A stretch of 47,955 nucleotides of DNA, taken from a virus. The translations under genes were made by a program, and so were the position numbers. How positions within the stretch are numbered: position 1 is the stretch's first letter; every line of letters begins with the position of its first letter. The stretch spans positions 1-47,955 of the IMG/VR virus record IMGVR_UViG_3300043466_004014; one strand, given 5' to 3'. This document shows positions 24,901 through 32,724 of the stretch, one piece after another. The notes beneath the pieces were generated by a model. The model had not been told where the DNA came from, searched no databases, and saw only the letters and a list, made by a program, of their open reading frames with translations.

Positions 24901-26727
24901 TTGTTTCAAGCGTATCAAGCTTCTGCGCCAGCAGCAAGCACAACGCCTAGCTCGCCAATGCCCATAGGTAGTAGCGCGATGGAGTCGATAGCTGACTTCA
25001 CATTCCGCAAAGAAGCGCAATTAAAAGGCGGTAAATTAGCAGTTTATAAACCACCTGCAGGCGATGGTGGTGGTGCTTTTGAGGTTGCAGGTATTACTGC
25101 GCGCTATCAACCTAAAGAAGCAGCAGAGCTTAAAGCATTAGTTGAAGCAGGTAGGCACCAAGAAGCTGAATCAAAAGCAAAACTATTCTTTGCTAAACGC
25201 GCTGAGCCTTTTATTAAGCATACAAATCGCGCCGGTATACAGCTACAACTTACAGATATTGTACATAACCGCGGCGAGGGGGGCTTGAGAAGTATACTTC
25301 AAAGAGCAACAGGAATGGCTAGTGAGAAAGATTATCAAAAATTAATCGAAACACTTAATACAGATCCTCAAGCTTTGGAAAAATTACACAAAGCTCGTGT
25401 ATCTTATGAAATGGAAGTAGTGGATCGTGGTCGTGCGAGTAGAGCAAAATTTAGACAGGGGCTAATGAATCGCTTTAATGCAGCGTATACTGCTTCGCAA
25501 CAAATAGAAGCTCGTGGGAGTGTACCTACAGCTCCTGCTCCAGCAGTTTCAGTACCAGTTGCAGCAGCTGCTGCAACTCCTGCTGCTGCAACTCCTGCTG
25601 CTTCATCCAGTGGACCACCTTATACAGAGCAATCAGTAATGCCTGCTGCAACACCTGCTGCTTCTGGTCAATTTCAACCGCAGTCAATAAACGTACCTGC
25701 TTCAGGAGGAGCACCAGTCACAACGACATGGTCAGGTGGCGAGTCAAATTTTGTTATAAATGGCGCTAATATGGGAGGACTTAATTCAGAGTTCCGCCGT
25801 CGCCTTGAAAGCATGGCAGCTGAATATAAAGAAAAAACAGGCAAGAAAATAAATGTGTCTGGTGCGAGAAGTGGTTATAGAACATATGAGCAGCAAGTTG
25901 CTATTGCTAAGACAGCAAGACCAGGGTATGCTGCAACGCCAGGTACATCAAACCACGGGTTTGGTTTTGCACTAGATATTAATACAGCGGATGCTAATAG
26001 AGCTGATAGTCTTGGGCTTCTTCAAAAATACGGATTACACAGGCCGATGATGAGTAAAGGATTGTTTGAGCCTTGGCATATCGAGCCTGTCGGTCTCAAT
26101 AAGGCAGCATTAGCTCAGTATCGTGCAAAAAGAGAGTCAGGTAAATTTTCAGGAGATCAATTAGCATTTGCTTTATCTGGTAGCGGATCTAGTGGACCAC
26201 CGTATACAGAACAATCGGTAATGCCTACTGCTATAGCTGCAGCAACACCTGCAGCAGCAGGTATAATGAGTAGTGGTTCATCATCACTAGGCAGTAGTAC
26301 TGATACCGGAGGTAGCTTGATAGGGGCGTTTCATGGTGGTATTAGTAGTTCTCTAAACTCTGCTACAACAGGCCTTCAAGATATATTTTCGAGCACAGGC
26401 GGTACAACAAGCATGTCTCAACCTTTCACCTCATCACCATCCGTTCCAGCGGTAGCAATGGAATCATCTTCACAAGGATTAATTGACAGTGTGGATAAGC
26501 TAGCGGGTAAATCAGAACAAGGCTCAAACAAGCAAGTAAGCGTTTTAGAAGAAATTCGCAATGGCATTGCTCAGCTTAATAAGAATATTGCAGGGTTATC
26601 GCGGGGTGGCGGTTCGGTAGCTCAGAGTACTGTACCGGGAATTGAATCGGGTATTGCTAGTACCCGTGGTGAAACTGATAAGATTACATCTCCAGGCATA
26701 TTTGGAGGTAAATTTAGCTTCGGATAA
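21952..26727 (+). CDS. Tape-measure-like tail protein with lysozyme-like and M15 peptidase domains
   Basis: A 1591-residue protein starting at GTG. Residues 90-410 are helical and hydrophobic (LPDWLKWLALLGGIATAAYALF). From about 416, three related hydrophobic modules begin at P416, P514 and P607. Four copies of an AKxxGW...SGWK motif lie between about 725 and 947, set in Ala/Pro linkers. Residues 1008-1180 look lysozyme-like (E1021 in FRKEAQLKGG, then GGAFEVAGITARY and HNRGEGGL); this is tentative. Residues about 1240-1395 are an M15 D,D-carboxypeptidase/VanY-type domain with zinc ligands H1335 and D1342 (HGFGFALD), H1376, and catalytic E1373 (EPWHIE). Place in the tail module and size fit a tape measure that carries peptidoglycan-cutting enzymes into the host wall. 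Confidence 0.75.
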   Translation: MEISDSVSKALMLFQLRDEDKGVPKPDKKGVIKDDERELDRLTDPEVKRVTQIATIFGQVLQVGIFKKGPEAGRLKAEQAARPTAGSGSGIPAAPKPGDKMGLNLFNLPDWLKWLALLGGIATAAYALFDTLGGVGRFLIKAAFKIGKWIDVVKDVFTSFGKYFDDIVDAFKGVKAFFKGFELSKFLDDLKARFPKTAELFGELKQKWLSAIDAVKSKWSKFLDDLFFEKLPEGVEGPRMRTKLGQALDRVKGWWSKSLDAILYEKLPDSTPDKSATRLQQAAKRISQWYNSLFIDVKAIKVDGQWVDDTQYTKLGERVAAVRDWWKNTVDRISNIGWLKKAEGVADIAGDAKKSLPAMVIDSAVELAKSLFGGIGETVKDAFKIGGEGGLIKTITTGFKNSPFLKAAMSKAKFIPVIGGFFNIGFAIARFKKGEIFKGTLELLSGLLDIAGIFTGGLGSGLSMAIDGFLLISDMQEDQAQKQKEGVKPFSGGFFSDLADGFMKYIAPILRYVPLVGSLFYFGDAYTAFKESNWGTGLLKLGQGFLALDPSGVGSAVNLGIDLISSLFTDKKEGGEEAKESKGGFFSWLKAEFVKVMSDREKLRTMPVIGSLIYGADAWDAFKAGQWGKGFGLLGRALLGIVPGLNLGIDFIMSFFDDNKVEEPAEIKSNGGFIDMVKNGFDVVVKKVTEWVELIQKWVADKIKAVGDLVPSFLKPDEKEYTEEAKQNAKKYGWGEDVKGYEDSGWKSKEEYERIKQQSSPQAQAATPAATPPPLTATTQVSTPPAQPVQAATPAATIAPTEMRAPATQSPNRGRGAAAAEAAKRAEETLPVQTQAVTPATGQTETERRAKEMGWNTVEEYKNSGWKQNPAVSKGIKDSTTTVLQNAKAMGWNTVEEYKNSGWKQNPAVVKGAESAEDPVLLRNAKAMGWNTVEEYKNSGWKQNPAIIAGAAQAAAPAATISPEVQAPGMQAALAMPTTSGSPLFQAYQASAPAASTTPSSPMPIGSSAMESIADFTFRKEAQLKGGKLAVYKPPAGDGGGAFEVAGITARYQPKEAAELKALVEAGRHQEAESKAKLFFAKRAEPFIKHTNRAGIQLQLTDIVHNRGEGGLRSILQRATGMASEKDYQKLIETLNTDPQALEKLHKARVSYEMEVVDRGRASRAKFRQGLMNRFNAAYTASQQIEARGSVPTAPAPAVSVPVAAAAATPAAATPAASSSGPPYTEQSVMPAATPAASGQFQPQSINVPASGGAPVTTTWSGGESNFVINGANMGGLNSEFRRRLESMAAEYKEKTGKKINVSGARSGYRTYEQQVAIAKTARPGYAATPGTSNHGFGFALDINTADANRADSLGLLQKYGLHRPMMSKGLFEPWHIEPVGLNKAALAQYRAKRESGKFSGDQLAFALSGSGSSGPPYTEQSVMPTAIAAATPAAAGIMSSGSSSLGSSTDTGGSLIGAFHGGISSSLNSATTGLQDIFSSTGGTTSMSQPFTSSPSVPAVAMESSSQGLIDSVDKLAGKSEQGSNKQVSVLEEIRNGIAQLNKNIAGLSRGGGSVAQSTVPGIESGIASTRGETDKITSPGIFGGKFSFG
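23197..23940 (+). repeat. Three hydrophobic repeat modules in the tape-measure-like protein
   Basis: Three units of about 93-98 residues, each starting PVIGG/PLVGS/PVIGS, then a helix with A/Y-x-A-F/R-K, a G-W-G-x-G-like turn, L-L-G-x-x-L, and a second hydrophobic helix ending in a charged DKKE/DDNK. The pattern suggests helical hairpins, possibly membrane-inserting. Confidence 0.65.
24492..24795 (+). repeat. Three near-identical copies of an AKAMGWNTVEEYKNSGWKQNP unit
   Basis: Copies start near 24492, 24604 and 24718 with spacings of about 112-114 bp; a diverged fourth copy lies at about 24124-24213 (AKKYGWGEDV...SGWKSKEEYE). They are linked by short variable Ala/Ser/Thr segments. Confidence 0.8.
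25609..26226 (+). repeat. 36-bp direct repeats flanking the M15 domain
   Basis: The segments 25609-25644 and 26191-26226 both encode SGPPYTEQSVMP and are 582 bp (194 codons) apart in the same frame. They bracket the M15 peptidase domain exactly and differ at only a few third positions. Confidence 0.8.
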
Positions 26728-26741
26728 TAATTATACTATAT

Positions 26742-27896
26742 ATGGGCGCTCCTTATTATTTTAAAGTTTCAGAAGCGAAAGCAAGTACAACACTTGCTGG
26801 TAGTAAAGGTACGCTTCAAAATACCGATAAAGAGATCATCCTTGGTCCAAAGACAAGCGGTGGAATTATAGATGTTGTTAATGATTTTATCTGGTCTGCT
26901 TCGCCTGTAGGTACGGAGACTATAAAAAAAATACCAAAAGTATATCTAACAGAGAGAAAACAAGAGCTTAATTCGCTTATTTCATCCGCTTTGTATTATA
27001 TTAATGCAATAACAAATGCTGGTGCTAACCTTTTAGGCGCTGACGGTCAAAACGCGATAACACAACTTAAAAATCTTACTACAGGCACAGGTACAGGTGA
27101 CGCTAGTAGCGGTAATAGTATTACACAGACTTTCAAAGATGGAATAGCGTCTTTTAAAAGCTACGTTAATTCTAACGCTGTTTCATCAGAGGATAAAGCA
27201 CTTTTAACAGCTTCGGATTATTTAAAATCGTATATAGGTATATATTACACAAAAAAGACAGGGTTTAACTATGTACTACCGTATTTTGGTGAAAATACGA
27301 TAGGAACGGCAAATAGCTTTAATGAGAGCTATCAAGGCAGTCAATCTATTGCGTCGCTTGTAAATACAGGGCTGAAAGTAGTAGAGGAGGTTGCGAGTGC
27401 GGTAAATATTGCACAGCCTGGTACTTTTATTGAAAAACCAAAGCATTTTCAATATCCTGCAGAAGGTAAAAGCGTAACAGTTACATTTCCGCTATTTAAC
27501 ACTTTTAGTAGGGGCGTTGTTAGTCAGGGTAAGGATCAAGTTTTACCGTATCAACAAAACTACGAGTTGCTATGGTTGTTAGCTTATCAAAATAAACCTT
27601 ATAGAACGTCTTTTTCGAGAATACTGCCACCAAAAATATATACATTAACACTACCCGGTCAAGAGTTTTTTCCTTATTGCTACATTTCTAATATGACTGT
27701 TAATTTTCTTGGCTCGCGTAGATTGCAGACGGTTAAGCTGCCTAGCGTGACTAGTAAAGGGGAAGGGATATCCTGTGAAACAACAATACCTGAAGCATAC
27801 GTAGTTACCTTAACTTTTCAAAGCTTATTAGCAGATATTGGCAATACTATGATATCGTCAGGTTTCAGACAAAAAATTACAACATCAACAAAATGA
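26742..27896 (+). CDS. Baseplate tube-cap/tube-initiator protein (gp48/gp54-like)
   Basis: A 384-residue protein. The C-terminal half carries the pattern I associate with T4 gp48/gp54: KSVTVTFPLFNTF, YQQNYELLWLLAYQNKPYR, PPKIYTLTLPGQEFFPYCYISNMTVNFLG, and TTIPEAYVVTLTFQSLL. T4 gp48 has 364 residues and gp54 320. Such proteins cap the baseplate and nucleate the tube. The N-terminus (MGAPYYFKVSEAKA) and middle are not recognised. It overlaps the gp53-like gene by ATGA and begins 14 nt after the tape-measure-like gene, with no clear promoter. The choice between gp48 and gp54 is open. Confidence 0.55.
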   Translation: MGAPYYFKVSEAKASTTLAGSKGTLQNTDKEIILGPKTSGGIIDVVNDFIWSASPVGTETIKKIPKVYLTERKQELNSLISSALYYINAITNAGANLLGADGQNAITQLKNLTTGTGTGDASSGNSITQTFKDGIASFKSYVNSNAVSSEDKALLTASDYLKSYIGIYYTKKTGFNYVLPYFGENTIGTANSFNESYQGSQSIASLVNTGLKVVEEVASAVNIAQPGTFIEKPKHFQYPAEGKSVTVTFPLFNTFSRGVVSQGKDQVLPYQQNYELLWLLAYQNKPYRTSFSRILPPKIYTLTLPGQEFFPYCYISNMTVNFLGSRRLQTVKLPSVTSKGEGISCETTIPEAYVVTLTFQSLLADIGNTMISSGFRQKITTSTK

Positions 27897-28273
27897 TCGA
27901 TCTCGGCGCACAACAAAATCAAATAAAACGGCTTCCTGCTCTACCACCAGAGCGGTACGAGAATATTTTTAATGTGTATAAGACTTCAAATGAGGAAAAT
28001 AAAAGCTATTATTTTTACAATATTCTAAATAAAATTCAAATTTCGGATATTATTGATACAAGCGTTTATGATGTGTTTACTCTTACAAAAAATCTCCCCT
28101 GGACGACGTTTTCTTTTGAACTTTACGAAACAACAAGTCTATGGTGGTTAATTTGGCTTCTTAACAAACCTGAAAATATCTTTATTGCAGAAGCTGGTAA
28201 AGATTATAAATATATTTTACCTGAATATATTGATGTTGTCTTGACAAATATACTTTCGCAGATTAACGTATGA
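27893..28273 (+). CDS. Baseplate wedge protein (gp53-like)
   Basis: A 126-residue protein, shorter than T4 gp53 (196). YYFYNILNKIQISDIID then FSFELYETTSLWWLIWLLNKPENIF follows the gp53 layout, in which a LysM-like unit carries 'Y-G-x-x-x-x-W-W-x-I'. It joins wedge and hub in the baseplate. Its ATGA overlaps on both sides indicate a tightly coupled cluster with the cap and hub genes. Assignment is by motif and place. Confidence 0.6.
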   Translation: MIDLGAQQNQIKRLPALPPERYENIFNVYKTSNEENKSYYFYNILNKIQISDIIDTSVYDVFTLTKNLPWTTFSFELYETTSLWWLIWLLNKPENIFIAEAGKDYKYILPEYIDVVLTNILSQINV

Positions 28274-29601
28274 GTTATCAGTCTAATATTGGAAATAGTG
28301 TTTATACTTTCGATCTTAATGTTTTTGTAGATAAAGAACAGTTCGGTTCTGGCGGTACCGGCTCTGCAATACCTATGGATGGTCTTTCTTACCTTGAAAT
28401 TATTGATAATTTAGCAAATATTGGCGTTTATGGTAAGGCTGTCTTTAATAATTCTTTTAATGTTTTAAGTGATTTAGGGCTTAATTCTGGAGCAAATAAA
28501 AACCCACCTTTACTTACTATAAAAATAGTAAATAATGATTTTGGTGGAAAAAATCCTGATGAAACTTCGATTATTGCTGCGGTACAGCTGCAGCAAAGTC
28601 AAGAAAAAACTAAAAATACTGTCGCAAAAAAATTACATTATGATTTTGAAGAGTCTCAAATTTGTCAGCTCAAACAACAAAATTGTGACTCGGGTAATAG
28701 TAAATTAGGTAACGGTACTACTATTAGCGATGTACTAATGAATACTTTGACATATGGTGCTGGTACGGGTGGTACAAAGGGTGAGGTAAGAACTACCGGT
28801 ACACCAAAAGCAATACCGGGTATTGTTACAAATGGAGATACTTATTATACCGCAGTAGAAAAATATAACAAGCTTCTCTTTAATAACGACCACGGGCCTG
28901 GCTTAGTGCAGCTAAGGAATAAATCTGGAAAGCGAGTATTTACATCATCTTTAATTGGCGAAACAACAAAAAATCTTATCCGTGCTGTTGAAAGTAATCA
29001 ATCACTAGCGACATATGTCTCGGAAACCTTTACCATATCACCGCTTGAATCGAATAAAGTAGATTTACGCGAAACAAAAATTCAAGAGTATGATCTTGAT
29101 AGACCTAATTATACGGATTTGTTTGCGAAGAAATGGCTTAACTATACCTTAACGCAGCATTCTGCAAAAGATATAAATATAAACGATAATGGGGTATTGT
29201 TATATGATGATTTAAAATTAGAGTTTGAAAAAATAGTATGTGGAGGAAAAAAATCAAACTTACCAACGCGTAATGAATTAACTGAAAAAAAAGACACGTT
29301 AAAATATACAGCAATTCCTGGTCAATTTCCTGTAGAAGATGGTCAAAATTTAAATCTTATCGATGTTAAATGTTCGACGTTCAGGAGTTTTATTTTTGAT
29401 AACACCGCAATATCTTTTAAGGTAACAGGTAATACGTTTCGGAAACCGGGTATGTTTATTGGTATAAATGATTTTAATAAAAAAGGCAACGATTCGGAGC
29501 TAACTGGTCTCTGGTATGTTACTTCAGTGCGACATATTTTTGAAGAAGCTCTATATACAAATGAAATAATTGCTGTGAAATTTTTCACTCTTACTAAATA
29601 A
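28270..29601 (+). CDS. Putative baseplate hub protein (gp27/gpD-like)
   Basis: A 443-residue protein. N-terminal SYLEIIDNLANIGVYGKAVFNNSFNVL and LLTIKIVNNDF, with SFRSFIFDNTAISFKVTGNTFRKPGMFIGI, LTGLWYVTSVRHIF and NEIIAVKFF at the end, follow the beta-rich two-barrel layout of hub proteins (T4 gp27, P2 gpD). T4 gp27 has 391 residues. It would form the trimeric platform under the tube on which the spike sits. It overlaps gp53-like by ATGA and is followed by the spike-like gene, which supports the assignment. Confidence 0.55.
   Translation: MSYQSNIGNSVYTFDLNVFVDKEQFGSGGTGSAIPMDGLSYLEIIDNLANIGVYGKAVFNNSFNVLSDLGLNSGANKNPPLLTIKIVNNDFGGKNPDETSIIAAVQLQQSQEKTKNTVAKKLHYDFEESQICQLKQQNCDSGNSKLGNGTTISDVLMNTLTYGAGTGGTKGEVRTTGTPKAIPGIVTNGDTYYTAVEKYNKLLFNNDHGPGLVQLRNKSGKRVFTSSLIGETTKNLIRAVESNQSLATYVSETFTISPLESNKVDLRETKIQEYDLDRPNYTDLFAKKWLNYTLTQHSAKDININDNGVLLYDDLKLEFEKIVCGGKKSNLPTRNELTEKKDTLKYTAIPGQFPVEDGQNLNLIDVKCSTFRSFIFDNTAISFKVTGNTFRKPGMFIGINDFNKKGNDSELTGLWYVTSVRHIFEEALYTNEIIAVKFFTLTK
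29593..29600 (+). promoter_or_regulatory. Late promoter-like element ACTAAATA
   Basis: Overlaps the stop of the hub gene and ends 5 nt before ATG 29606. Confidence 0.6.
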
Positions 29602-29605
29602 ACAT

Positions 29606-31807
29606 ATGCTAATATATAGTACTAATTTCGCTGATAAGCTCTTCGGTTATGCAATTAGTAGAGATTTTATTAAAAACAGTTCACCTTTTTGTGATCTGAT
29701 CGATGATCCTATACTCGGGCCAGAGATAGATCTCGCTATTAATTTTAATCGTGGTATAAATGGTGATAAAGAAGCAGCAACAAACTTCACCAATACATTA
29801 GCTCTTTGCAGTGGTATATTTGATCCATATACAGTAAAATTTTGGACAAAAAAAATGTATAATTATCCGGTTTTTGATCCGGAAATAGAGCGTCTTAAGT
29901 TTATATATTACAATCTTGACGAACTAACAACAATCGGTGGCGGTGGTAGTGACGCTAGTCGTGATTTTGCCAGTCTTCTTAAAAACGCTCTTAAGGATTG
30001 TTTGAATTCACCGTGTAATTTATTTTCCCCAACATCTAACAGTGTTGGTCTAATAACACAAGTCGCGCCAGCTTTAACAGAAAGTACTATTTTACCCGTT
30101 GGTAGTCTTAAAGGTCAGATGTCGAACATAACATCGGGCATGGATACGACTATTATGAACAAAGTACCTGAAATATTTCAGGGCGCTTTTGTGCGACTTT
30201 CACAAGCGACTACCGCAGCGTGGGGCGATGTGTGTAACACGGTAATGGGAAAGAAAACAGCGGAAGAACTAGCTAAGCAAGCAACCAGTGGAACACTAAG
30301 AGATAAACCTTCAGGTCATTTATTTACACCAGACATAAACGCGTTTGCATCTTTAAGTTTTTCGTCTACGAATATAATGGCGAGCATTATGGGCGATCTT
30401 GGCGGATGTTCACGAAAAATGGAGCATGAAAGTCAGTATAATCCTTACTCTAGCAATCAAAACAAGAGCACACCTGCTGATATTCGCGGTAACAATGTTA
30501 ACGGAAACGCATATGATCAGTTACCTAACGGACAAACAACAGGTAACCCACTACCTATGGGAGTTGATCAGGCGTTAGGTGTTGCTGGAGCTTCGAACGA
30601 TATAGAAGTCAAGCCTTGGGACGGAAATACAGCCTTAACAAACGAAGTTACTCTAGAGTTCTCACCTGATGCCCCATATAGCTATACAGTTTTTGGAGCG
30701 TGGTTGGATGAAAAAGCAAAAACTGTACATGTCGAGGATATTAACCTGGAGCAAAAAACAACAGGTAGTGAACAAATAGCTGGTATTGCTAATATAGGTG
30801 AAGTTATTACACCGATTAAATCTGGTATAACAGAAGCTGTTTTATTGCAAGATGCTCTCGAAAAGAAAAAACTACCCGCTAACTTTACAAAAGGATACGC
30901 ATCATTATACGCGCAAGGCAATAAAACAAACGAAAACCTTAATAAAATAACCGGTTCAATGAACCACGGTGTGTCTTTAGGCTTAACGGTTATTAATAAG
31001 CTTTTAGGCGTTGGTAACCAGTCGATTGAATATTCTAAAATTAAAGCTTTACAGCAGCAAAATAAAGTTTGGGGCGTTATAACGATTAATAACAAAACTA
31101 CATTAGTACAGATGATTGATTGCTCAGAAAGCGATAAGATGTCTCGTGTTAAGTTTACACCATATGCGTGGAAAAAAGTGACAGGTAAGGATTTCGCTTC
31201 ACCGTCGACTACGACATATGGTGCATGGAAAGAGACAAAATACAAATCACATACAAATGCCGGTCCAATGAAGTTCAGGTTTGCGATTGGTACTGAAGGT
31301 GAGATAATGCAGTTACTACAAAAGAAAACCGCATCATATACAACAGGTACGGGGTCTGGTAATGTTAAGTATTCGCAAAGCTTCGCTTCTTCTACAAGAA
31401 ATAAACCATTACAACCGAGATTGTTTAATGCTATACAGCAAGCAGCAAACACCTCTAAAGTAGATGTTGTTATATATAGCGGTGGACAGGATCAGTATCG
31501 TAGAACCGGATCAAATAGACATAATGATGGTTGGGCTGCTGATGTATGGTTGTATTCTAATGGTAAGCAGTTAAATTGCCGTAACCCTGATGATATACCT
31601 ATTTTATCGGAATTTGTACGTGCAGCTAAGCAAGCTGGCTGTACAGGTGCGGGAATGGGACCAGGTTACATGGGCGCTGTAGGATTACATATCGATATGT
31701 CATGGGGCAATAGCGTACCTGCAGGTAGCGGAGCAGTTACATGGGGAGATCATAAACCAGGTGGTAGCGGCCGTACACCGGCATGGTTGCGACAAGCTTT
31801 CGCTTAA
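29606..31807 (+). CDS. Spike-like tail protein with C-terminal M15-type peptidase
   Basis: A 733-residue protein. The C-terminal 150 residues carry an M15-type zinc peptidase pattern: VVIYSGGQDQYRRTGSNRHNDGWAADVW with ligands H639 and D646 (HxxxxxxD), and GLHIDMSWG with H695. The N-terminal 340 residues are helical with paired Cys and unrecognised. The middle (VWGVITINNKTTLVQMIDC and RVKFTPYAWKKVTGKDFASP) is beta-rich, possibly an OB-like or barrel unit. A gp5-like role (hub-associated cell-wall cutter) fits the position after the hub gene, but with an M15 peptidase in place of lysozyme. Its stop overlaps the minus small-terminase gene by 4 nt. Confidence 0.65.
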   Translation: MLIYSTNFADKLFGYAISRDFIKNSSPFCDLIDDPILGPEIDLAINFNRGINGDKEAATNFTNTLALCSGIFDPYTVKFWTKKMYNYPVFDPEIERLKFIYYNLDELTTIGGGGSDASRDFASLLKNALKDCLNSPCNLFSPTSNSVGLITQVAPALTESTILPVGSLKGQMSNITSGMDTTIMNKVPEIFQGAFVRLSQATTAAWGDVCNTVMGKKTAEELAKQATSGTLRDKPSGHLFTPDINAFASLSFSSTNIMASIMGDLGGCSRKMEHESQYNPYSSNQNKSTPADIRGNNVNGNAYDQLPNGQTTGNPLPMGVDQALGVAGASNDIEVKPWDGNTALTNEVTLEFSPDAPYSYTVFGAWLDEKAKTVHVEDINLEQKTTGSEQIAGIANIGEVITPIKSGITEAVLLQDALEKKKLPANFTKGYASLYAQGNKTNENLNKITGSMNHGVSLGLTVINKLLGVGNQSIEYSKIKALQQQNKVWGVITINNKTTLVQMIDCSESDKMSRVKFTPYAWKKVTGKDFASPSTTTYGAWKETKYKSHTNAGPMKFRFAIGTEGEIMQLLQKKTASYTTGTGSGNVKYSQSFASSTRNKPLQPRLFNAIQQAANTSKVDVVIYSGGQDQYRRTGSNRHNDGWAADVWLYSNGKQLNCRNPDDIPILSEFVRAAKQAGCTGAGMGPGYMGAVGLHIDMSWGNSVPAGSGAVTWGDHKPGGSGRTPAWLRQAFA

Positions 31808-32241
31808 ACATCTACAACATTATTATTATCAACAATAGCTTTCATTATATCCTCTCTCGAAAGGAGAATTTTTGTCTTGTTATCTGTTATATTAATTCTC
31901 TCTCTTGACTCTATATCCATTTGCTTTACCTGAACTTGTGTTTTGTTTTTCTCGTCAGAGATATATACTTTATTGAGAGTTTCTATTGCAGAAGATGTTG
32001 CAGATATCAGTTCAGCTAATGCTGCTACATCCTTTGCATCGGGAGCTGAAGCGACATATTCCTTAACATCATCCACAATGTTAAGTGATCTGGTGACAAG
32101 TTTACCTGAATTTTTAATAATAAAATCTTCAAGCTGGTCTTTAGTAAGAGGTATCTCTTCAGGTTCTTTTTTTGCTGAAATAGTTGTATTTTTTAGCTGA
32201 GAGATAATATCATTTACAGCATCGTCTAAATCTGTATCCAT
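31804..32241 (-). CDS. terS: Small terminase subunit (T4 gp16-like)
   Basis: A 145-residue protein (T4 gp16 is 164). Central long helices SLNIVDDVKEYVASAPDAKDVAALAELISATSSAIETLNKVYISD form a helical hairpin. A linker and a C-terminal segment (MDIESRERINITDNKTKILLSREDIM) end the protein. This matches gp16 in layout: a central coiled pair, then 'M-N-I-x-x-A-T...S-x-x-E-L-M'. It would form the ring that recognises DNA and regulates TerL. An ACTAAATA element ends 7 nt before the ATG. It is far from and antiparallel to terL, unlike T4. Confidence 0.6.
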   Translation of the reverse strand: MDTDLDDAVNDIISQLKNTTISAKKEPEEIPLTKDQLEDFIIKNSGKLVTRSLNIVDDVKEYVASAPDAKDVAALAELISATSSAIETLNKVYISDEKNKTQVQVKQMDIESRERINITDNKTKILLSREDIMKAIVDNNNVVDV

Positions 32242-32248
32242 TAATGTA

Positions 32249-32256
32249 TATTTAGT
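32249..32256 (-). promoter_or_regulatory. Late promoter-like element ACTAAATA (minus strand)
   Basis: Ends 7 nt before the minus ATG at 32241. It is in the divergent gap with dut, which itself lacks a late element. Confidence 0.5.
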
Positions 32257-32291
32257 CTTGATTTCTATATATCAAATATTATCATAGTTTT

Positions 32292-32723
32292 ATGAGTGAA
32301 GTTACATTAAAATTTAAGAAAACTAGCGTTGATGCTAAGCTGCCTACTAAAAATAACGAATCTGATACAGGGTTTGATGTTTATTGTGTAGAAGATAAGG
32401 TTATTCCTGCGAGAGGTAGTGCTGTTGTAGATGTAGGTTTAGAATTTGCATTTATTTCCCCTGGTTACTGGGTTAAAGTAGAAGGAAGGTCAGGTCTTGG
32501 CTTCAAACACAGTATTTCACCTCATCCAGGTATTATCGATAGCGGATATCGTGGAAATGCAGGCATTAAGCTTTATAATAACACTGCTACTGATTATGAA
32601 GTCAAGTCTGGTGATAGAATCGCGCAGTTTGTAGTGTATAGGAACTATAGTGTAGCTGTAGAAGAAGGTGATACAGAAGAATCTGATAGAGGAGCAAACG
32701 GATTTGGTTCATCAGGTAAATAA
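32292..32723 (+). CDS. dut: dUTP diphosphatase (trimeric dUTPase)
   Basis: A 143-residue protein with all five dUTPase motifs: SDTGFDVY (24-31), GRSGLG (65-70), GIIDSGYRG (80-88, with catalytic D83 and Y86), GDRIAQFVV (107-115), and the flexible C-terminal arm RGANGFGSSG (133-142). It hydrolyses dUTP to dUMP and PPi, keeping uracil out of phage DNA and feeding dTMP synthesis. It is an early or middle-type gene set inside late structural genes. No TAAATA element precedes it. A weak sigma70-like pair (TTGATT, 16 nt, TATCAT) lies upstream. The clamp loader gene follows at once. Confidence 0.95.
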   Translation: MSEVTLKFKKTSVDAKLPTKNNESDTGFDVYCVEDKVIPARGSAVVDVGLEFAFISPGYWVKVEGRSGLGFKHSISPHPGIIDSGYRGNAGIKLYNNTATDYEVKSGDRIAQFVVYRNYSVAVEEGDTEESDRGANGFGSSGK

Positions 32724-32724
32724 T

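Noticed and set aside
32668-32724. 19-codon N-terminal extension of the clamp loader
   Set aside because: It overlaps the dut 3' end and adds residues before the canonical W-V-E-K-Y-R-P start motif; ATG 32725 is preferred.
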